From positions 1 to 64,000 of IMG/VR virus record IMGVR_UViG_3300036715_002359: a DNA stretch of 64,000 nt, one strand, 5' to 3'. The translations under genes and the position numbers were made by a program. The DNA comes from a virus. Under the pieces are notes generated by a model. The model did no database searches. It was given only the letters and a program-made list of their open reading frames with translations, and was not told where the DNA came from. Shown piece by piece: positions 59,523-64,000 of the stretch (positions within the stretch are counted from its first letter, which is position 1; each line of letters opens with the position of its first letter).

Positions 59523-61355
59523 TTAATCTTCTTTTTTAGGTGTTGGTTTTTTATCTGGAGTTGGTTTGCTGGAAGATTTAGAATCTCCACCTTTATTATC
59601 AGCTCCACTACCACCTGGTTTCCCAGGTTGAGGCTGTTCATCATTCATACCTGGTTCTGCTGCTGTTTGTTGACTTGCTTGAAATTCTTCTAAAAGTCTA
59701 GATACTAGAATAAACATTGGGAAATCAGTAACTTGTAAGTTATTAAGAATTTGAACGACTTCCATTTCATCGCCTTGGTACAATTGCTGAGCAATTGCTT
59801 GTGCCTTAGTCAAACTAGAACGGTAATCGTTATCTTTATCAAACTTATCCACAATCTCTTTGGATGCTAAGAATACTGCTTGATCAACAACAAACTTAGT
59901 TTCCACATCTTTAATAGATTGAGTAATTGTATCACGTTGTTTAGCTTCCAGTTCTTTTTCGAAGTCCATACCAAATGCTTCAAATAAAGTAGATGGTGCT
60001 CCTTGTCCTTCTTTAACCATTTCTAATAGCATATTACGTAATGCATCGTCATCAGTAAGTTTGAAAGGAATGAAATCAACTCTGCAAGTCTCAATACCTA
60101 AATACTTACTAACGTGTAACATAACCCAGTTAACTAAATCCACAATTTGGGAAGTGTAAGTCAACATGGTATTCTCTAACAAACGTAATCCAGTAGTAGA
60201 ACTTTGCCAATTAGTGACACCAGATAATAGTTCTTTGGAAACACCTAAAGCTAATAGAATTGATTCTTCAGCTTGAGCAATTTCCTGTGATACCAATAGG
60301 TTTTTGCCTTCTCCACTAATAGCTTGATACCCAATAGGTACTGGAGCAATAAGAATATGGTTCTTATCTTTACGATGTTGTGACAATGCCGCCGTCATGT
60401 TACCTACAAAGTTCTTCATAGAAATAGACACTACAGGATCTGACTGGCCAGTTTGAGCAGTAGGGTAAACAACTCTCAACGGATTCATAAAGTCGGTAGA
60501 AATCGATTCATTAGCCTTGCGTAGTGTGGCTTGGTAATATACTAATGGGAACAACGAAATCAGCGGTGGAATAGCAATACCATTAATGGAATGACCAGCA
60601 CTAACATTCTTTAAATGGAAGATATGATTGTCATCGAATTTGAAATCTTGATTATTCTTAATAGCTTCAATTAGACCCCAAGGTACTGAGTTAACAAAAA
60701 GCTTGTCACCTTGTTGTACACGTTTCTTAATTTCATTAGGAATTTTATAATAGAACTCTGACTCTCCAGTGATGGGGTTGTGGTTCATAGCTATATGTGT
60801 TGGATCCCATTTAATTAGATTCATATCGGGGACGTGAACACTCTTAGCGTCCATACGCTTGAATTCTCCAACAAATTTACAAGCAGGGCAAGTACCATGC
60901 CATCCAAATTTCTTGAAAGTAGTAAAGATAGCTTTCTTAGCGTTGTACACTGTGGCACATCCTGGACATACCAATGAACGCTGAATAGGAAAATACACGG
61001 AAACGAAAACGTTACCAACTGTGTAGTATTCAAAGCCAATATCATGTAATAGGGGCTTTAGTTTAAAACTAGTAAAGACTTCTTTATACTTCTCTTTTAC
61101 TCGTTCACTTTTAGAGTCAACGACAAAATCAGTAATAGGATAGGTAGATAGTTTACGAATAACCTCAGTAGTAACTGGGCTTTGCATAGTAATGTATCTC
61201 GACCATCTGATAACGTCATGTAAATTACGAGGTAGGAACTGATTCGCTACTGTAAAGAATGGACTCGTTGCTGCAGCATAGTTACCCTGTGTAGAGCTTA
61301 GGCCAGATGCACCGTTTGTGCCTGGGATTATAGGTGGTTGAAAGTTGCTATCCAT
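59523..61355 (-). CDS. Portal protein with zinc ribbon
   Basis: 610 aa. Portal-type features: IRWSRYITMQSPVTTEVI near the start, long stem helices and a central wing; STDFMNPLRVVYPT and a C-terminal acidic/Pro-rich tail. A four-Cys ribbon (CPGC ... CPAC, about 130-165) is inserted in the first third. Ring-forming entry port for DNA packaging at the head vertex. Head-gene content of the region agrees. Confidence 0.8.
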   Translation of the reverse strand: MDSNFQPPIIPGTNGASGLSSTQGNYAAATSPFFTVANQFLPRNLHDVIRWSRYITMQSPVTTEVIRKLSTYPITDFVVDSKSERVKEKYKEVFTSFKLKPLLHDIGFEYYTVGNVFVSVYFPIQRSLVCPGCATVYNAKKAIFTTFKKFGWHGTCPACKFVGEFKRMDAKSVHVPDMNLIKWDPTHIAMNHNPITGESEFYYKIPNEIKKRVQQGDKLFVNSVPWGLIEAIKNNQDFKFDDNHIFHLKNVSAGHSINGIAIPPLISLFPLVYYQATLRKANESISTDFMNPLRVVYPTAQTGQSDPVVSISMKNFVGNMTAALSQHRKDKNHILIAPVPIGYQAISGEGKNLLVSQEIAQAEESILLALGVSKELLSGVTNWQSSTTGLRLLENTMLTYTSQIVDLVNWVMLHVSKYLGIETCRVDFIPFKLTDDDALRNMLLEMVKEGQGAPSTLFEAFGMDFEKELEAKQRDTITQSIKDVETKFVVDQAVFLASKEIVDKFDKDNDYRSSLTKAQAIAQQLYQGDEMEVVQILNNLQVTDFPMFILVSRLLEEFQASQQTAAEPGMNDEQPQPGKPGGSGADNKGGDSKSSSKPTPDKKPTPKKED

Positions 61356-61390
61356 ATGGAAGTTAGAGTCTTTATTAAAATAATTACTTT

Positions 61391-61400
61391 CCTATTTTAA
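61391..61400 (-). promoter_or_regulatory. Late promoter-like element (portal)
   Basis: TTAAAATAGG on the minus strand, 36 bases before the portal start; same variant as at 16875. Confidence 0.45.
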
Positions 61401-61437
61401 AGGAAATATATTCATAAGTCAATTCACCAAGTAAGTA

Positions 61438-61448
61438 TTTGGTATAAG
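61438..61448 (+). promoter_or_regulatory. Early-type promoter motif
   Basis: TTTGGTATAAG followed by TAAAATATCG, 45 bases before the start at 61493; divergent from the portal unit. Confidence 0.65.
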
Positions 61449-61492
61449 TAAAATATCGTGAGCAATTATGCTTACGTACCACAGGAGAAATC

Positions 61493-61756
61493 ATGTTCGA
61501 ACACAATGTCTTTATTAATCCCCCTGATGTAAAACAAAGAGTCAGAAAACACGATCTGGCAGTATTTAACAAGCGTATGGAAAAGCGAGCACTGCGGAAT
61601 AGCAAACATGCTCGTCGGGCTTGTCGCACTATGATGACTCGAATCCATATGGGTATTGCTCGTGAAGATTTATTCGCACATGACACTGGGGTGGTGGAAA
61701 AAATTCAGTCAGCAGCAAAAATACTCTGGTTAAATATCAAGGCAATATTTCAATAA
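61493..61756 (+). CDS. Small basic protein, 87 aa
   Basis: Ribosome site ACCACAGGAGAAATC. Arg/Lys-rich (RKHDLAVFNKRMEKRALRNSKHARRACR) with a hydrophobic end. Nucleic-acid or membrane binding possible; no family. Confidence 0.55.
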   Translation: MFEHNVFINPPDVKQRVRKHDLAVFNKRMEKRALRNSKHARRACRTMMTRIHMGIAREDLFAHDTGVVEKIQSAAKILWLNIKAIFQ

Positions 61757-61768
61757 TATGGGTATGTA

Positions 61769-61787
61769 TTTGGTATAAGTATAGTGT
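61769..61787 (+). promoter_or_regulatory. Early-type promoter motif, full consensus
   Basis: TTTGGTATAAG with TATAGTGTAG, identical core to the copy at 3189. Confidence 0.7.
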
Positions 61788-61852
61788 AGAGGAAATAACC
61801 GTATCAACAATATATCTTCTACACACCTCAATATCACCACATGGAGAAAACG

Positions 61853-62131
61853 ATGTCGAATACTCATAACAAAGTTAGCAAAGAAAATACCGAAGTCGGA
61901 ACCAATAACGAAAGTACGTTGGCCGCATTGTTGGGCATTATGCAGGCACAGCTGGACCAGAAAGATGCAGACCTGGCAGCAATACGTGCAACAGCGGCAA
62001 CAAAAACTGAAATCAAATCGACCTGGGTTGATCACGTTGTTTCCGGTATCTCGATCCTCGGTATCGCCGGTGGTCTGGCAGCTGGCGGCACAATGTTGTA
62101 CAGTCTGTTCAGTTCGAGCGACCAGAACTAA
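61853..62131 (+). CDS. Tail-anchored small membrane protein, 92 aa
   Basis: ATG 61853 is preceded by TGGAGAAA; the in-frame ATG at 61841 overlaps this ribosome site and is not chosen. Polar N-terminal half with helical QAQLDQKDADLAAI, then one hydrophobic segment (about 65-88). Function unknown. Confidence 0.65.
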   Translation: MSNTHNKVSKENTEVGTNNESTLAALLGIMQAQLDQKDADLAAIRATAATKTEIKSTWVDHVVSGISILGIAGGLAAGGTMLYSLFSSSDQN

Positions 62132-62151
62132 CGGTCAGGTAATAGTGTAGG

Positions 62152-62182
62152 AGAAGGAGGGCGGAACACACGCCCTTCTTCT
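62152..62182 (+). other. Strong hairpin hiding a GGAGG sequence
   Basis: AGAAGGAGGGCG (62152-62163) pairs with CGCCCTTCTTCT (62171-62182), 12 bp with one G-T, loop GAACACA. No T-run follows. It buries a GGAGG site and lies just before the 62220 gene; it may be a terminator-like or translation-control element. Confidence 0.5.
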
Positions 62183-62219
62183 TATGTTTTTCAATCCTAA
62201 ACTTTACCTTGAAAGAATC

Positions 62220-62642
62220 ATGAGCAAATCAATACAAGAGCAATTAGCTCTAATTATGGAGCAGCTGCCAGCACCGGGAAATAAGAAATCGAGAGAGGTC
62301 ATAAACCTACAAGATTTTTCTGTTGAACACCAGGCACAAACAGCACGAGACAAGGGGCACGATAAATCATCCCCTAATTACCTAAACAATGTAACTAAAT
62401 TTGAAAAGAAAGACCCACAGGTTTCGACATGTATCGAGAATCCTACTCTCTCAGATATACTTCATCTGTTACCTAACGCCAAAGTAGAAGAGATTTACAA
62501 GTTGATTTACGAGATCGAACGAGCCAGATTGGCTGCAATAAAGAGTGAAGAATTAAATAGTCGGATTTTCACAGTGTCTATCTGTGTTACTCTGCTGGCT
62601 GGTGTAATAAGTATAGGGGTTCTTATTTTACGTAGCTTTTAG
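62220..62642 (+). CDS. Tail-anchored protein, 140 aa
   Basis: ATG 62220 with GAAAGAATC; an in-frame ATG at 62184 sits against the hairpin. Polar, charged N-terminal 110 residues, then a single C-terminal membrane span (SICVTLLAGVISIGVLIL). Similar layout to the 61853 protein. Function unknown. Confidence 0.65.
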   Translation: MSKSIQEQLALIMEQLPAPGNKKSREVINLQDFSVEHQAQTARDKGHDKSSPNYLNNVTKFEKKDPQVSTCIENPTLSDILHLLPNAKVEEIYKLIYEIERARLAAIKSEELNSRIFTVSICVTLLAGVISIGVLILRSF

Positions 62643-62695
62643 GGGTAATAACTAAATGAAGGCTGTAAAATAAGCGCTAAGATAGACAAGCAACA

Positions 62696-62727
62696 AGACC
62701 TCAGTTATACTGGGGTTTTGTTTTTTA
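62696..62727 (+). terminator. Terminator
   Basis: ACCTCAG / CTGGGGT with one G-T, then a T-rich run. Confidence 0.75.
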
Positions 62728-62742
62728 GCTTAAGGAAGCCAA

Positions 62743-63060
62743 ATGAATTTTACTTTTGAAAATACTTTGATTAAAAACTACTTTGAAGGTAGTGATGAGT
62801 ACATTCCAGTTTCAGAATTGATATATCTGCACGAACACCCCCTTATCAAGGATTCGTTCTTAATAGAAATTGAAAGATTAATAAACGTTACAACTGAGTT
62901 GATGATTGCTAAAAAAATGCAAGGTGTTATTGTTCAAAAATTTGTTGATGTCACAATGAAACTTGGGGCAGAATTACCAAGTATCACTCAGCAAAACGCC
63001 CCAATAATTTTAGAACACTTACGAACTATTTATAAACTTTGTAATTCTTTATTGAACTAA
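62743..63060 (+). CDS. Unknown helical protein, 105 aa
   Basis: Short leader TAAGGAAGCCAA gives a ribosome site. Predicted mostly helical, no motif. No clear promoter; possibly read through the terminator at 62696. Its end overlaps the convergent 63049 gene by 12 bases. Confidence 0.6.
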   Translation: MNFTFENTLIKNYFEGSDEYIPVSELIYLHEHPLIKDSFLIEIERLINVTTELMIAKKMQGVIVQKFVDVTMKLGAELPSITQQNAPIILEHLRTIYKLCNSLLN

Positions 63061-63990
63061 GAAAGTATTAATTAATACTAAGCTTCCAGTGTTAGTATCA
63101 GAAGCATCTGCTCCAATACGTTCTAGAATAACATTTAGTTTTTCTTTATTCAAAGTCCAAACTCCTCCAACAAATCCAGCAAATTGTGTGTTAGGAACAA
63201 TTGCAGTTGCAGTGATGTTTGTTTGAATAGCATTAGCTGCACCTGTTACAGTGATAGTTTCATTGCTTGTAGTTATTGTAGTTGCACTAGTCAAATCTCC
63301 TACTGCGAATCCTTTATGACGTAAGCGAACAACAAAGTTACCGCTAGAAGCAGTAGAAGCAAATGTCATTTTTACACGAATAGCTTTAAAAGGATTAGTA
63401 GTTAATGCTGATCCAGCTAGTTGTAGAATTACTCCGCTCGTAGCTGCATCTGCAAAAGTTGCACTAGGAATCTCATTAGTAACGCCAATTGTTGCACCAC
63501 CCGAAGTTAATGCAATAGGAGTAACGTGTTGGTAAATACCTTTTAAATAAGGAGCACTAGCGTGTAAGGCAACTACTGGATTAGTAGTACCTTGAATATA
63601 AGTGATGTTAAATAATGGAAATTTACCAGAAGTAGTAGAGGCAGGAACTTCAGTACCTGTGGTTGCGGCTGTACCAGCTACTGTGCTTAACACTAATTCA
63701 CCATGAGTAAGCGTTGATGGTAAATAAAGATTAGCTGAATCAAGATTAGGTAAAGTAGAAGTAGAAATGTTACTAGTAGTTAACTCATTAAAGGTACCTT
63801 CAATAGTATATACAATTGATGTACCAGCAGTTACTGGAGGAGTAAATGTGAAATCAGTGGTTTTAGTAATTAAAGCTTGCTTCATAATTACGTCTGTAAT
63901 TGAAGTGCTTACAGCACGAGCTTCATACACTACACCTGGAGCAACTCTAATAACGTTAGTACTTGGAGTTGAAATTCCCAATCCCGCCAT
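63049..63990 (-). CDS. Fibre or baseplate-like virion protein, 313 aa
   Basis: Thr/Ser/Val-rich beta-type composition like the fibre proteins; starts MAGLGISTPSTNVIRVAPG. No diagnostic motif. First gene of the next late block, which continues beyond the window. Confidence 0.5.
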   Translation of the reverse strand: MAGLGISTPSTNVIRVAPGVVYEARAVSTSITDVIMKQALITKTTDFTFTPPVTAGTSIVYTIEGTFNELTTSNISTSTLPNLDSANLYLPSTLTHGELVLSTVAGTAATTGTEVPASTTSGKFPLFNITYIQGTTNPVVALHASAPYLKGIYQHVTPIALTSGGATIGVTNEIPSATFADAATSGVILQLAGSALTTNPFKAIRVKMTFASTASSGNFVVRLRHKGFAVGDLTSATTITTSNETITVTGAANAIQTNITATAIVPNTQFAGFVGGVWTLNKEKLNVILERIGADASDTNTGSLVLINTFLVQ

Positions 63991-64000
63991 GGAACGAACT

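Noticed and set aside
1-64000. tRNA or rRNA genes
   Set aside because: No cloverleaf or conserved rRNA segment was noticed by eye; a tRNA scan was not possible, so absence is not certain.

Overview
This window is part of a large (jumbo-type) tailed-phage genome, most likely a contractile-tailed phage of a Gram-negative host. The evidence is a set of virion genes (tail sheath, tube candidate, portal, major capsid, prohead protease, spike, many fibre genes), bacterial-type multisubunit RNA polymerase genes (beta, and beta' split in two), and early lipoproteins with lipoboxes. No rRNA, tRNA or CRISPR array was seen. Terminase and replicative DNA polymerase were not recognised here.

Layout. Two expression classes are interleaved. 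Plus-strand blocks (0.2-1.9, 3.2-7.3, 8.1-9.9, 12.7-13.7, 16.9-22.3, 36.8-42.6, 61.4-63.1 kb) hold small accessory genes. Most blocks start with the same promoter-like element, TTTGGTATAAG followed by an A/T-rich stretch (17 copies, all plus strand), and many end in Rho-independent terminators. Minus-strand blocks hold virion and RNAP genes: spike (2-3 kb), tube candidate (7.3-8.0), sheath (9.9-12.5), connector genes (13.7-16.8), capsid/head-core/protease genes (22.4-31), a transglycosylase and beta' C-half (33.7-36.3), fibre-like proteins, beta' N-half and a papain-like protease (42.7-55.7), RNAP beta (55.8-59.2) and portal (59.5-61.4). Several start after a different element, TTAAAATAAG on the minus strand, and three of those leaders carry two hairpins each.

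Notable accessory functions. A retron-type reverse transcriptase overlaps an unknown 185-aa frame, with structured DNA on both sides. There is a macro-domain protein, a DnaQ-like exonuclease and an AAA+ ATPase. A nucleotidyltransferase, a LigD-type 3'-phosphoesterase and an ATP-dependent ligase lie side by side, like a dispersed end-repair enzyme. A probable non-coding RNA at about 15.44-15.63 kb has a promoter, hairpins and a terminator, and a 12-nt segment complementary to the CCCACAGGAGAT leader found before several plus-strand genes. A short motif, N-K/R-Y-L-E-K-I/V-A, recurs in head-region proteins and in the phosphoesterase.

Decay. Two HNH homing-endonuclease genes are frameshifted, two small virion genes near 43 kb are broken (one nonsense, one frameshift), and a fibre remnant lies near 53.8 kb. 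Two of the frameshifts sit at A6 tracts where A7 would restore the frame, so read-level errors must be excluded. Families were assigned by eye from motifs; no database search was run.
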